A DNA stretch of 64,000 nucleotides, from contig WEDG01005026.1 in NCBI GenBank assembly GCA_017591395.1, forward strand, positions 142,684-206,683, written 5' to 3'. Under the pieces are notes generated by a model. It had not been told where the DNA came from. It saw only the letters and a program-made list of their open reading frames with translations, and did no database searches. Position 1 is the first letter of the stretch. Each line of letters starts with the position of its first letter. The DNA comes from Schistocephalus solidus (taxonomy: Eukaryota; Platyhelminthes; Cestoda; Diphyllobothriidea; Diphyllobothriidae). Of this stretch, positions 39,501-48,699 are shown one piece after another. Position numbers and translations under genes: made by a program.

Positions 39501-42500
39501 GGTGTCAAGACAGAGTCAAGAAGACCGGAGGCGGGAGAGGACGCAGGTGGCTGGCGTGGCTGGGTCCCCTTAAGTCCTAGCCGCCCCTAGGCGTGCCACC
39601 ACACCTCCATGTTCGGCATTTGTTATGGGAGCACAACCCGAATAACGCCTGCCGTGCCCTAATGTGGCCCCCGTGTTGGTCCAACGCATCTACCACGTGG
39701 CCCGTTTAGGGGGCACACACACACACCTGGTTCGCGCACGATCGACCAGATTTTCATAGAACAAGAAAGGGGGCAACTCGGATCCCAACTGAGTAGTACT
39801 GCCACTGAAAACCTGGCCTTAGAGGAGGATCAAGTTATCTCATCCCCTAGCAGACTTCCAAGCCATGAATCTTAGCGCAACGCGATAGTTTAAAAACGCG
39901 TATGAGTAGTTTAATGAGAAATATGCACAGTGTTGTGGAGACAGAATTGGATGGTAGTTAAATAACAACCGAACACCATGGTTATATATGATAGGCGAAC
40001 AGTTCCATAGGTGTAAACGGACGTTGTGGCCATCATGTGTTTTACTGATTGCGGACGGCGACTGGGAAAAGTGAAGGAAAAGCTGTCACGCATCGCTGTA
40101 CGAATAAATATGCGATCATTTATGACAAGCACAGTCAAATAATCTTCTCTCAAGCGACTGTTCAGGAAACACAGTTAATGGTTGAAGAAATGCAGTGTGT
40201 ACTGAAAATGACTGCCTTACGTTTTAAAGTTGTCTTCAAGGAATTTCCTGAGTATAAGTGGCTCGGACGGCGCGGGTTGAACGGCCCGCTCAGTGTCCTG
40301 ACTCGAAACCAAACAAGGCTGCATGTAACCCATCAGGGCGGAAATGGCGCGAGTATATCGAAGGGAGAAGGAGGGTGCCATGGGGGATATATCGGTGACA
40401 GGCAGGAGGTGGCTGGCCAATTGAGCGGGCAAACTGAATCTGGCTTCGGGGTTGGGGCAGAGAAGGAAGACGGCCATACTGTGCGCATCAATGGCCCGTG
40501 CGGGATCCGAGGAGAGCTGCTGTAATATGGCGGCCATCCTAGTGCTCTCGTCCTCCGCCTGTGCCACTTGACAAACCAGGTGGCGTTGGTTCCGGTCGGT
40601 AGTATCGCCACAGTTCCAGCAGCGCACCGAGACAGAGGCATGGGAGGCATGAAAGTTGTGAACCCCATGAACCCTATTTGACGGTTAGGAGAAGGAATGA
40701 GGAGAGATGACTCGTTGGAAAAAATCGAGTTGCATATACAATAGTTCAATCGTCGATTTCGACGAGGTCCACCGTATGCTCCACGGAAGGGTGATGCAGG
40801 GACGGTGACTTGCGCGTGAATTAGTTTTAAGTGAAAGTAGCCTCTCACTGCAACTACCGCACACTCTCCTCCTCCCCCACCTGAGACGGTGTCATGACAG
40901 AGTCAAGAAGACCGGACATGGGAGAGGGCGCAGGTGGCTGGCGCGGCCGGAGCCGCATCTGGGCGTACCACCACACCTGACTCGGATCCCACGGGGTGGG
41001 TGTGCCATAAAGGTTACATTAAGAAGGAGCCATTGCAGCCTGACTCTCAGTCCGCCAGTCCACTCCACACAAAACACACATTGGGCTGGCCACGCGGTCC
41101 GAGTTATCCCGTCAGTTGGCAACCTTCACAGTCGCGGCTTTTAGTTTCAAGCGCGTCAGATTGTTTATAGTGAGGAAAACGCGCTGAGCCGTCAACCTCA
41201 CTCTCTCCCCCACCCCCACAGTCAAACCACTGTCCGAGCCGGTCAGTTGTCTGATGCGGTAGTGGGCAGAGTTATATATGACAGTTCGATCGTCGTAGTC
41301 CAACGATGTCCACCGTATGCTCCACACCATGGTGGCACAGGGATGGTGACTTGCGTGTGATTTAGTTCAAAGTGATAGTAGACTTGCGCTGCATCTACCG
41401 CACTCTCTTCTCCTCCCCACCTGAGCCCGGTGTCATGAGAGACTTAAGAAGACCGGAGATGGGAGAGGGCGCAGGTGGCTGGCGCGGCCGGAGCCGCCCC
41501 TGGGCATAACACCTGGGTGATACATGCATATACATATAAATTATGCAATTGACGGACGTACTTTGACACGTGTGTCTGCAGGCCATGCGCAGCGACAAAT
41601 ACGCGGAACAGACGGGACATGAATACTTCACAGAGGCAGCACCGCCACAACGCAGAAGTTTGCGCGACATAATCCGGTGGGTGCGTGCCAGGTCAACCGG
41701 CCTGGAGAACGAGGCAGCTTGCGAGGACTGGTTAAGGCTTACCAACAACCAGTGACCATGCTCCAGATGACGACTTAGTGAGAAAAAGGAGTCTGCCACG
41801 AAGGGACAACCGCGACGCACACAAGTCGACTCATAGGCAACCCCTAAGTGCTTTGGTCGCCAAGCCAGGTGACGCACCTCAGGCGTGGACAGGAAGAAAG
41901 CGAGCGTGCGCAGGGCCTTGTCCTCCTTGGCCTGCGGGAAACTGCCGTGATGATCCCGCATCTGGAGGTTGTCGTCTTCATCAATGGAGTCCTTGGACTG
42001 TCCCTCCTTCGGTTTGAGTCCTGCTAGCCTCCGATATGGGGAGCGGTGAGAGACAGAGTCGGAATGTGCGCGAAATTGTTCACAGACGAGGCCCCGACCT
42101 TTGTAAATCGAAACAATTGCGGTTAACATAAAGGAAGAAGCGGTAATATACGTAAAAACCTGGAAATACTCTAGTGTTCTGCCTTTTTGACAGATAAGAT
42201 GGTGGGGCTATAATGCTGAGCAAAAGAGAACACAGCTTTTCAAACTCATTTTCGGCAAACTACGTATACACCAGACGATGATGAATTGCCAAGTGGCATA
42301 TTCTTAACGCTGTTTAAATTCAAGAGCCCGGGAATTTTAACGAAATAGAAATAAAAAGAGTGTGATAGACAGCAATTACACGTTTGAATGCCAGAATCAA
42401 ATGCTCAAATTGAACTGAAACGCGCTGAAACTCTGAATAAATTAAGAACCCCAAAACGATTTGACTAGGCAGACACAGATGCGTACTTTGGGTACTTGCA

Positions 42501-45500
42501 CATCGGCAAATTTTACCCAACAGAGGAAGCATACGGCAAAACAGTATATGGGAGTGATCTGAAAGTTTAACAAACGTGGGCGGAAAGAAGCCTAAATTGC
42601 AGTCTGTAATTTCGCATGGTCACAATGAGGTATTTACGCAAGTAAGTGCAATTTATTGTACCTCATTAAACTTCGTAATCATTAACTCGGAGATGACAGT
42701 ATTGTGTGCGTAGACGCGAGGATCTACATACCGAGAACTTAAATACCTTACATAAGAATAATTGACGGATGCAAATATCTCAGCTGATGTGGAATAAGCC
42801 ATGAGAGGAAATTAGTGCAAAAAAGATGAAGGAGATCCACAAAAGAGGAAGAAAGGGGAGGATAGAAAGGAGAAAGACATTGGCAGCTACCTATTGACGC
42901 AAGCAAGCGACAGGAGGGTCGGATAACGGGCGGTCGATGTGAATCTACGTCAACGTCCATAGTGTCATCCACAACAGCGGGAACGGAGGAGACGAGAGGT
43001 CGTCGTGGGATGATTTTATGCTAAAACGAGGTTAAACGAGTGCAAAAATGGATAGGGTGTATCCAGGACAGGGCGGATGCTAGTTGGAGGGTCCGTATTG
43101 CGGAGTCTGTGTAAATCCTCTATAGGGAAAACTGGTCCAAGGAGAACAGGAGCCTGTACTACGCCGGGTGGAGAAGTAGTAGAATCACCGGGTTTGGGAA
43201 AGAGAGAAGCAGAACCAGAGGCAGCATGATCACTGCTAACAACTGTAAACTGCAAATGGGCCATCTTTGCAGGCGGCTCAACGACGCCGGAATTTGCAGC
43301 AGTCATCGCCTTCGTGTGTTTTCGTTTTCTTTTGAGGGGTTGATGGGACATAAGGACAGAATTTGGCAGGGTGCTGGGAGAAAATTGGACAAGTTGGGAG
43401 TAAAGTGCTGTTGTCGAAATACACCATTCCAAGGTCGGTGCATGATGTGCCAACGCTGTTTCTTCCACCGGGGTCAACATAGTAACGGTCTCCAGCGTCT
43501 CCTGTATGAAAACAGTTGCTGTGTGAATGCATCCGCATGTCTCGACAACTACTTTTGCATTCTCCAGACGTGGGTATGAGACAGCGGCGGGGAGTGGACA
43601 TATAACCTCCATCGGTAGCCGATCTTCGTGTACAGTGTTAACGAAGATGAGCGACCTGTCAAAGTCATCGGGGGAAGGATGAAAGCGTTTTGGAGCGATC
43701 GGTAGGAAGGACATGGGCATAGTTGTGGCCTTGTCGGTAGTTAAACATCGAGTCGGAGGGATAATCACTGTTCGTGGCTCCTGCGGTAGCATCCGCGTTA
43801 TCTTCTGCGTTCGGTTGGCGGGCTACGCAAGGCAGAGACAAGAAGATACAATGTAAAACTTGTATAGTAACACTCTGTACCCCCCCCCCTCCCAAGACCA
43901 CCTTGTTTTCACCTTTTCTTGACTGGACCAACAACTTTAGGCCACAGAAGTGATTTAAACGCACTGACTCGAACGAAAGGGTGGCTTTGGGTAAAACCAC
44001 TAGAGCACAAATGGTTAATATTGAACAGGAAAAAAAGGTCATGGTTCTCGAGGCAAGCATTTTCTTGCTGACTATTTGGGAATATGAAATTCATAAAAAA
44101 ATAGGACCATAGACCACCTGAGCTTCGGTTGAGTGCTCTGTCAACTAGGCTACCAAGGCGTAACACTTGAGCATGAAGGTGCAGGAACAAATCTTGGCTA
44201 CTGCGGTGCACCGAATGGAAAACTGATGAGTCATCAGACGTAAAAGATACTCTACAGTCCTACCTCCGATTGACGTGAGAATCATTCGGTTGGCAGGTCA
44301 TAAGCGCTATCGAACCCATTGTGTATCCTTTAAGTCGGAAGAGAAAAATGAATAATAAATTGATCAACGGAAGTCCAACCACCTTGAGAAGCCAGGTAAA
44401 TGTAGGTCCGATAGTATGCTTTAGAATTAATTGTAAGTCACGCATCTTGTACACACGCTGGTCTCTGAGCTAAAGACTTCACGAGTGCTGTCAAAATAAA
44501 AACAATCCTACAGAAAGAAACCACACGGGTAGACTCACCAGGTCATTATTTTCCATGCAAACATCTTGGGTGGCCGAAACGGAGGCATTGGTGGAGGAAG
44601 CGAACCCCGAGCATGTAGGAACACGTACCGGCTGCGACGTAGGAGCGTGAGATGAGGGGAGACTTGCTGATGAGGTCGAGTTCGGGAACCGCAACTGGAA
44701 CGAAATTAAGTATTTGCAGGTGGACTATGGGAAGCTAGCTCTACAAGTGAGGCGAGGCAGGACGAAGAGTAGGACTTACTAAGGTGACTGGACGACAAAC
44801 CCTTGGTGCTGATAAAGCAGGCGAAGAGGAAAGACGTGGAATTGTTGGCGTACCTGCGGGTAGGGGGATGCCATGGATAAAGGGTGCCTTGCTGACGAGG
44901 ACAGTCGACCCGCGGGGCCAAACTTGAGCTGTACTGACAGGAGCGGAGAGGATGATATTATAAGGTAGCCGTACGGTTTCGGAGATGGGGCGTGCAGTGG
45001 CCGTAAGAACGACCGGGGGGCGGAGGTGAGCAGAAGTCGAAGAAGACGGTGGCATCATTTCTCTCTGCTGGCCCGAAACTACGAACGTATTCCGAACCAA
45101 TGGCCTCGGGGAGAGTGCTACTGAGACTGCAGGAGAGGGGACGTGCCGTACGCCACTGGCTGACACAGCAATTGGACCAGGGCGAGTAGCAACGAGCATA
45201 GAAGACCCGTGACCAACAAGAGGAGGGGTTTGATGAAGTGTCTGGTGGGACCGGTTATGAAACGGTCGAGTAACAATCAAACCCAGAGGTCTGGGCGTCC
45301 CTTGCCGCAGTGTAGTTATCGGTGGAATGGGAGGTGCGGTATGACTGGCGCATAGGGGAACAGTACGAACGTCAGTACGTGAGATCATGGAGGAGGGCTG
45401 CAGGATCGGTGTCTCGGCCGGAATGGAGTGCGTCTGCACCATTCGAAAGCGAACATAGAAAAAACCTTAATGTACAACTGAAGCAAGCAAGAACTAACTA

Positions 45501-47286
45501 TGTACGACTCCAAAAAGGTAAGCAAGAGTACTAAAAATACGACACGTAGAGTGCAAGGGAAATTGTAATTATTTTGGAAACGGCCTCTGCATCAGTAATC
45601 ATACAGCGAAATCGGCAGCCGCAGAGAATGATGGAAGAGTTGGTTTATCTTCTCCACTTGAGAAATTTGCGGTTCAAGTGAAATCACTAAGCGGGGGGAG
45701 GAGTTACGACCAGACGTCGTAAGCTCATGTATTGCATCTACCGTCGCTAAACACAGATGGCAATAAAATGTCCACGCTGAGGGCTTTGTGATTGGCAATG
45801 ATAGTATGCTCAGGATGAACACGGGAGGGCGTTACATACGGTGCTAAGGACGCAAGGCAGAAAAGCAAGGTGAGATAGTAATATCTGACAGTTCATTTGG
45901 ATTTCCGTATTATCTGCATTTATATCAAAAAAATGATATGGCAATATCACTGATGAAGGTATTTACTAAGCATACGCAGACCCAAGTTTAGAATGCAACT
46001 AATTTTGGAAAAAATCAGGAGCAAAAGTATTTTATGGGATAAAAGTGGCTAGTGTGGGGTGCAACGACCGCAAATGACATTTTCAGCAACGATTAATTTC
46101 TCACACTTCAGGCGTGGTCGCAAGTACATGTAAGGTGGTGGATACAATAAGAACTAAAACAGCTGCATAACGCAACTCGGGATTATCTGTAAATAAATTA
46201 GGCCATAAAACGACCTGGTGAGGATGTCAGTGATTTCCTAGAATTTCAAGGGTGTTTGCAATTAACTTCAACATGATCGATCATGTTAATTTTCAAACTC
46301 CCTCGAAATTCTAGGAAATTACTGACATCCTCACCAGTTCGAATTATCAACAGCCTATTGAAGTAAGCTTATTTGTAATCTGGGTAATTAAGGGACCTGC
46401 CTTAAAACTATACTTTTTTGGTGCTCCATTGCTGTAATTGCATAAGTAATTACGACGGTAATTACCACACGCCCATGAGCGCTTAAGTACTAGCCGCGTT
46501 ATATATTAAACACTTTACCGATTGATTATGGCCTGCCTGTCACAACACAACCGTTTCTTGAACGCAACTCAAATCAGTAATGTGGATGGGAGCAACTGCT
46601 TCTGTGCCTGCACTCGCCTGTAAGCACACATTTTTGGGTGAAGATCCAGTGAAATATTATACTAATAACCCTAATAACTGCCCATGCATGGGCAGTGGGC
46701 ACGTGGGCACGTGGGCAGTGTACGTATGTACGCATCCATGATGCAACTATTAAACATTTTTCAGTCTATGCGTAGAGACTAGAGAAAATTAAAACATTGC
46801 CATTAGAATTTAAAAAACCGAATTAGGAGATTGCCAAGAGATCATATGCATAAGAAAAGTTGATCAATCTTTTAGGGAAGAATGTCCACCGGGTCTGGTA
46901 AATACAGCTGGAGTTTGCAGCGAAAGTCAGAGTCAGCGAAGTCAAATGCTGACTTTTAAATGAATTACTGTGTATTTTTCTATCAGTTAACGGAGATATA
47001 TGGAAAAAACCAAACTATCATAAACTCAAAAACGCGAGATTCAGCCACCGACCAATCAGCTTCGAGCACAGGAGACAGTGCCAAAGTGAGTACTTGCGGC
47101 GCACATTTCAAAATATATAGACACAGAACATTCAAATGAAAGCGTTACGATGCATGTGGGATTTCTAGACATTACTAACACGACTTAAAATTCGGTATTA
47201 ATGCAAAGAGGTATCCGTTATGCATAATCAAGTAACAGCAAAACACTCACGCTGGCAGCGGCCGGAGACGCCCTGTCCATCGCCAT
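33078..47286 (-). CDS. C2H2 zinc-finger protein gene, about 13 exons (gene model)
   Basis: The model was built from open frames bounded by GT-AG sites with matching phase. Exons read from high to low coordinate: 47286-47251, 45783-45658, 45433-44780, 44694-44539, 43822-43163, 43020-42891, 42098-41743, 41625-41562, a duplicated exon (40673-40221 and 38521-38069), 35831-35525, 35307-35188, 33512-33078. The predicted protein is roughly 1,100-1,280 residues. It carries an N-terminal CxxC half-finger, long Ser/Thr/Pro-rich linkers, a basic KRKRKH stretch that would serve as a nuclear localisation signal, one complete internal C2H2 finger, a CxxC-type partial finger, and a complete C2H2 finger that ends the protein. 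A role as a nuclear DNA-binding or chromatin protein is inference from the domains. The family is not identified. Weak points are the donor of exon 5 and the junction between the 41.56-kb exon and the duplicated exon. Confidence 0.65.
35188..35307 (-). CDS. zinc-finger gene exon 11
   Basis: Forty codons between a strong acceptor (TTTTTCTATCAG) and the donor TCG|GTTAGT, phase 0 at both ends. A Pro/Ser part is followed by a short amphipathic piece with Glu, Ala, Lys and a QQQ run. Confidence 0.65.
35525..35831 (-). CDS. zinc-finger gene exon 10, Pro-rich
   Basis: The acceptor TTCGTTTATTCATCAG is in phase 2 and the donor CACT|GTAAAT in phase 0. It encodes about 102 residues rich in Pro, Ser and Thr, with PPKPSNP-like stretches. 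The phases match both neighbours. It is probably a disordered linker. Confidence 0.65.
36606..36705 (+). repeat. hairpin-tailed repeat fragment, opposite orientation
   Basis: The reverse complement of this stretch matches the middle of the repeat family (GAAGACCGGAG...GCGCAGGT, CCTAGGCGTGCC). It is the only clearly inverted copy in the cluster. Confidence 0.6.
36962..37200 (-). repeat. hairpin-tailed repeat copy next to a CA run
   Basis: On the plus strand it starts at a (CA)n run (36,962-36,980), then CAGTTCGACCGTCG, TCGACGAGGTCCACCGTATGC, GGGACGGTGACTTGCG and GAAGACCGGAGATGG. It ends at GGCCGGAGCC before another CA run. This copy is the left partner of the recombination that made the 2152-bp duplication. 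Confidence 0.85.
37207..37575 (-). repeat. hairpin-tailed repeat, long distal form
   Basis: On the plus strand: CAGTTCGACCGTCGTAGTCCG, the shared middle, then CATGTTCGGCATTTG and CTACCACGTGGCC, ending at a second CA run (37,562-37,573). The second unit has the same copy at about 39,357-39,727. Confidence 0.8.
38069..38521 (-). CDS. zinc-finger gene duplicated exon, proximal copy
   Basis: 151 codons between CAAATAG and the strong donor AAAAC|GTAAGG. Phase 2 at the donor fits the next exon, which begins with a third codon base. The peptide begins His-rich, then has a CxxC with a later H-x2-C, then a mixed helical-looking region. A second plus-strand frame (37,897-38,373) overlaps the same DNA and has no motif. 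The 5' boundary has a shorter phase-1 alternative at 38,414. Confidence 0.58.
38590..39115 (-). repeat. hairpin-tailed repeat, 520-bp form
   Basis: It begins beside a short TATA-rich stretch. It then carries the shared middle, CTCGGATCCCACGG, GCCATAAAGG, AAGGAGCCATTG, GTTATCCCGTCA and GATTGTTTATAGTGAGG. The same long form occurs at about 40,742-41,267 and at 55,440-55,970. Confidence 0.8.
39126..39350 (-). repeat. chimeric repeat copy at the duplication junction
   Basis: The first part matches the copy at 41,280-41,500, including the diagnostic CACCATGGTGGCACAGGG. From GAAGACCGG on, the end matches the copy at 36,983-37,200 and its CA run. It is therefore a recombinant of two family members. 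Confidence 0.82.
39355..41506. repeat. 2152-bp tandem duplication, copy 2
   Basis: Second copy of the unit, with repeat copies at about 39,357, 40,742 and 41,280 and the exon at 40,221-40,673. Its right end is inside a repeat copy that continues into unique DNA (GCCCCTGGGCATAAC). The junction copy between the units at about 39,126-39,350 switches instead to the CA-run end, which marks the crossover. Confidence 0.92.
40221..40673 (-). CDS. zinc-finger gene duplicated exon, distal copy
   Basis: A near-identical copy of the exon at 38,069-38,521, offset by 2152 bases. The donor AAAAC|GTAAGG is in phase 2. The 5' end is either CAAATAG|G (phase 2, as given) or an internal phase-1 acceptor TTTGTCAAG at 40,567, which would fit the preceding exon's phase. 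The product has a C-W-N-C...H-x2-C cluster near its start and no known fold. In this copy a G-to-T change at 40,686 (plus strand) alters the pyrimidine tract 13 bases before the acceptor. Confidence 0.5.
41280..41515 (-). repeat. hairpin-tailed repeat copy, right partner
   Basis: It follows a TATATA stretch, with the same opening as the junction copy. It ends in GGAGCCGCCCCTGGGC and unique DNA that leads into the zinc-finger exon at 41,562. Confidence 0.82.
41562..41625 (-). CDS. zinc-finger gene exon 8, partial finger
   Basis: Sixty-four bases after an acceptor ending CTGTGAAG, phase 0, up to the donor CAAA|GTACGT (phase 1). It starts Y-S-C-P-V-C, the classic first half of a C2H2 finger, placed directly after the preceding finger's linker. 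Only one His (x11 spacing) is visible, so the rest of the finger must come from the next exon or the finger is degenerate. Beyond 41,515 the minus strand enters interspersed repeat sequence. Confidence 0.5.
41743..42098 (-). CDS. zinc-finger gene exon 7, complete C2H2 finger
   Basis: The acceptor ATTTACAAAG is in phase 1 and the donor TTG|GTAAGC in phase 0. The segment at 41,823-41,752 fits C-x4-C-x12-H-x4-H, with a Phe pair and Leu at the usual core positions. This is a standard zinc-binding C2H2 finger. An acidic and lysine-rich stretch precedes it. If the donor were skipped the frame would stay open into the next exon. Confidence 0.7.
42130..42890 (-). other. intron of the zinc-finger gene
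   Basis: AT-rich with only short frames. It separates the exons at 42,891 and 42,098. No repeat is recognised. Confidence 0.45.
42891..43020 (-). CDS. zinc-finger gene exon 6, acidic segment
   Basis: The acceptor AACCTCGTTTTAG has a good branch-like TTTAAC. The exon starts in phase 0 and ends in phase 1 at CAATAG|GTAGCT. It contains a short acidic run with alternating Asp and Val, followed by Arg and Pro. Its phase-1 end matches the GATTTACAAAG|GT acceptor at 42,098, which supports both exons. Confidence 0.55.
43163..43822 (-). CDS. zinc-finger gene exon 5, with nuclear localisation signal
   Basis: About 220 codons from a clear acceptor (pyrimidine tract, then TTGCGTAG), phase 0. A basic KRKRKH run at 43,333-43,316 would be a nuclear localisation signal. 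The rest is Thr/Ser/Pro-rich with scattered Cys and His that form no standard finger. The donor is uncertain: GGC|GTAGTA at 43,162 is the best phase-0 choice because the next exon needs phase 0. The open frame runs on to a stop at 43,016, but its last part forms the pyrimidine tract of the next acceptor, so it is probably intron. Confidence 0.6.
43860..44538 (-). other. intron of the zinc-finger gene with a tRNA-like remnant
   Basis: Contains a C9-10 run near 43,880. At about 44,110-44,165 on the minus strand there is a tRNA-like stretch (CCTTGGTAGCCTAGTTGACAG) with an imperfect D arm, probably a SINE head. The open frames here are not bounded by convincing splice sites. Confidence 0.4.
44539..44694 (-). 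CDS. zinc-finger gene exon 4
   Basis: Fifty-two codons in phase 0, between the acceptor TTTCGTTCCAG and an excellent donor GACCTG|GTGAGT. The peptide is Ser/Thr/Ala-rich, like exon 3. Two strong splice sites with matching phase make this one of the best-supported exons of the gene. Confidence 0.72.
44780..45433 (-). CDS. zinc-finger gene exon 3, Ser/Pro/Thr-rich region
   Basis: 218 codons, phase 0 to 0. The acceptor follows a pyrimidine-rich stretch (ending GGTGCAG) and the donor is TTA|GTAAGT. The frame is one of the longest in the window. The sequence is low in complexity, rich in Ser, Pro, Thr and Val and basic, with no known fold. It looks like a disordered linker of a nuclear regulator. 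The next intron is only 85 bp. Confidence 0.72.
45658..45783 (-). CDS. zinc-finger gene exon 2, CxxC half-finger
   Basis: Forty-two codons, phase 0 at both ends. The acceptor is AATCACAAAG and the donor CAA|GTGGAG is moderate. The peptide has aromatic residues before a C-H-L-C pair, like the first half of a C2H2 finger (F/Y-x-C-x2-C), but no His pair follows within the exon. An alternative acceptor two codons downstream would change the phase. The exon is plausible and not certain. Confidence 0.5.
45784..47250 (-). other. first intron of the zinc-finger gene
   Basis: No exon is seen inside. It holds the 123-bp foldback at 46,215-46,337 and a small cluster of palindromes at 46,681-46,733, including two CACGTG E-boxes 8 bp apart. 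Confidence 0.45.
46215..46337. mobile_element. 123-bp foldback palindrome
   Basis: CTGGTGAGGATGTCAGT at the left is matched by the inverted ACTGACATCCTCACCAG at the right, and the pairing continues through both arms to the centre CATGATCGATCATG. Only a few mismatches and small bulges interrupt a stem of nearly 60 bp. It has no coding capacity. It could be a MITE, an internally deleted DNA transposon or a structured RNA source. No clear target-site duplication is visible. Confidence 0.85.
47251..47286 (-). CDS. zinc-finger gene, first coding exon
   Basis: Twelve codons, starting at the first of two close ATGs (47286, with another at 47280) and ending at a near-perfect donor, GCCAGC|GTGAGT. 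Phase 0 matches the next exon. It lies in a short GC-rich island (CGGCCG) inside AT-rich DNA, as expected for a first exon. It is very short, so the assignment rests on the donor, the phase and the position. Confidence 0.5.
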
Positions 47287-48699
47287 GTGTGAGTTAATGA
47301 CACCAAGCAAATGGCGAACGGACCATATACGAACGTTATAAAAAATTTTACTGAATATTTTTAGAACATTCATTCTTTTGTTATTTTTCCAGGTTTCTTA
47401 TTTTTGTTTAAATTGATATGCTAATTGTTTTAATGCGCAAAATCAGGTTAAGGCACAATTTCTTTTAATTTTGGGAATGCATCTCGTGTAAAAGGTTCTT
47501 AGATTTGAATGATGACATACGTGGATGAGTCCGTGAATATTTAGATTCTGCAAACTTTCGCACAATTTCTATGGAAAAATGTGCTGACTTAAACTGCAAC
47601 GGGCTATGACAATCTGCCCAATCTTCTTTTGGCATCAATGGATAACGCAGGTAAACCCCTTACCCTTACGAATGCAGAAACGTGGGGTATGCTTGGATCG
47701 TAATCAGGCATCTCTCAAGAATGCTAACAACGAAACGCTTTGCCGCGCAAACAGGTTGGTGAGATGCACACGTAAACATAGAAAGGGAATAAACATATAA
47801 GATATCGCTCTAGGCCAAATTGATGGTACAGCGAACATGTGAAGAAATATCATAGTGAATAAAAGACGAAATGGTAATGATAAATGACGTGCTGTGTATT
47901 GAGCTAATGCTCACCTGTAAGAGAAATGTATGGCGTCAAATGGATTAATTAAATGGAAGGTCATTTCTGTGAAAAAGAATAAGAACACCTAAATATTCAG
48001 TCCATCAACTGTAAGTAATATTTGTTGAGCAAAACTTTGAAATTACCAGCTTGAGCCGTTTCAGTCATGCGTCTGCTATACTCATGCAGTAGAGCAACAA
48101 ACTAAAGAATTGCAGTGCCCGTTCATATGTTGTTGGAATATCTGTTTAAGCAGGTCTGTTTTGTCCTTACACCAATCCATTGAATTGATTTGGAGAAAGG
48201 ATAATTATGTAATGTTCAACCAGATGTCGTCTCCGTTACTCAAAACCAATTCAAGACTGAAGTAACGGATGGAAAAATTTATGTCGATTGATACCAATTC
48301 TTTAGCCAATATCGGTTGCACTGGACAGGAGGCGGGCTAGCAGACTAAGGGAAGTGGAAACTCACTGCATGTGATTACATAATATTATGCCTGATTGACC
48401 GTGAAAGGTGATCGTTAAATTGAGGGCTCATCAAACGCAAAATATAGGCACTGTGCCCATGTTGCGTAATCAAGTCACTGCCAATCATGAGACGCTGTAT
48501 AGATCGATTAAGGGGGTGAGACAACACCCAGAACACTATGGATCGGAGACTGACTCAAACAATTTAGCATCTATGACCTTGCCGGAATCCCTGTACTACA
48601 AATCCTCAAAAAAAACATGTGTTTACGTCTTTGGCAAAATATGCCACATCAATTGAGAATAGGAAGCTCATAAAAGGCGTTTTAAATTACATTATGGTG
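47287..48699. other. upstream region of the zinc-finger gene, intergenic
   Basis: AT-rich DNA that should include the promoter of the minus-strand zinc-finger gene. I see no convincing TATA or GC box beyond a TATAAC at about 47,335-47,340 on the minus strand. Open frames are short and unrecognised. Confidence 0.4.

Noticed and set aside
40333..40848. 171-codon minus-strand frame overlapping the duplicated exon (also at 38,181-38,696)
   Set aside because: Runs through interspersed repeat sequence and a splice acceptor and has no motif. The alternative frame fits the splice phases of the neighbours.
43016..43162. Extension of zinc-finger exon 5 to the stop at 43,016
   Set aside because: The last part forms the branch region and pyrimidine tract of the acceptor at 43,021, and the following exon is in frame only if this is intron. 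Kept as an alternative only.
44222..44256. CTGATGAGTCATCAGACG as a hammerhead core
   Set aside because: The GAAA box is absent (TAAAAG instead) and flanking stems do not pair.
47519..47545. GGATGAGTCCGTGA, similar to a hammerhead stem II region
   Set aside because: No leading CTGATGA and no following GAAA. A short chance match.
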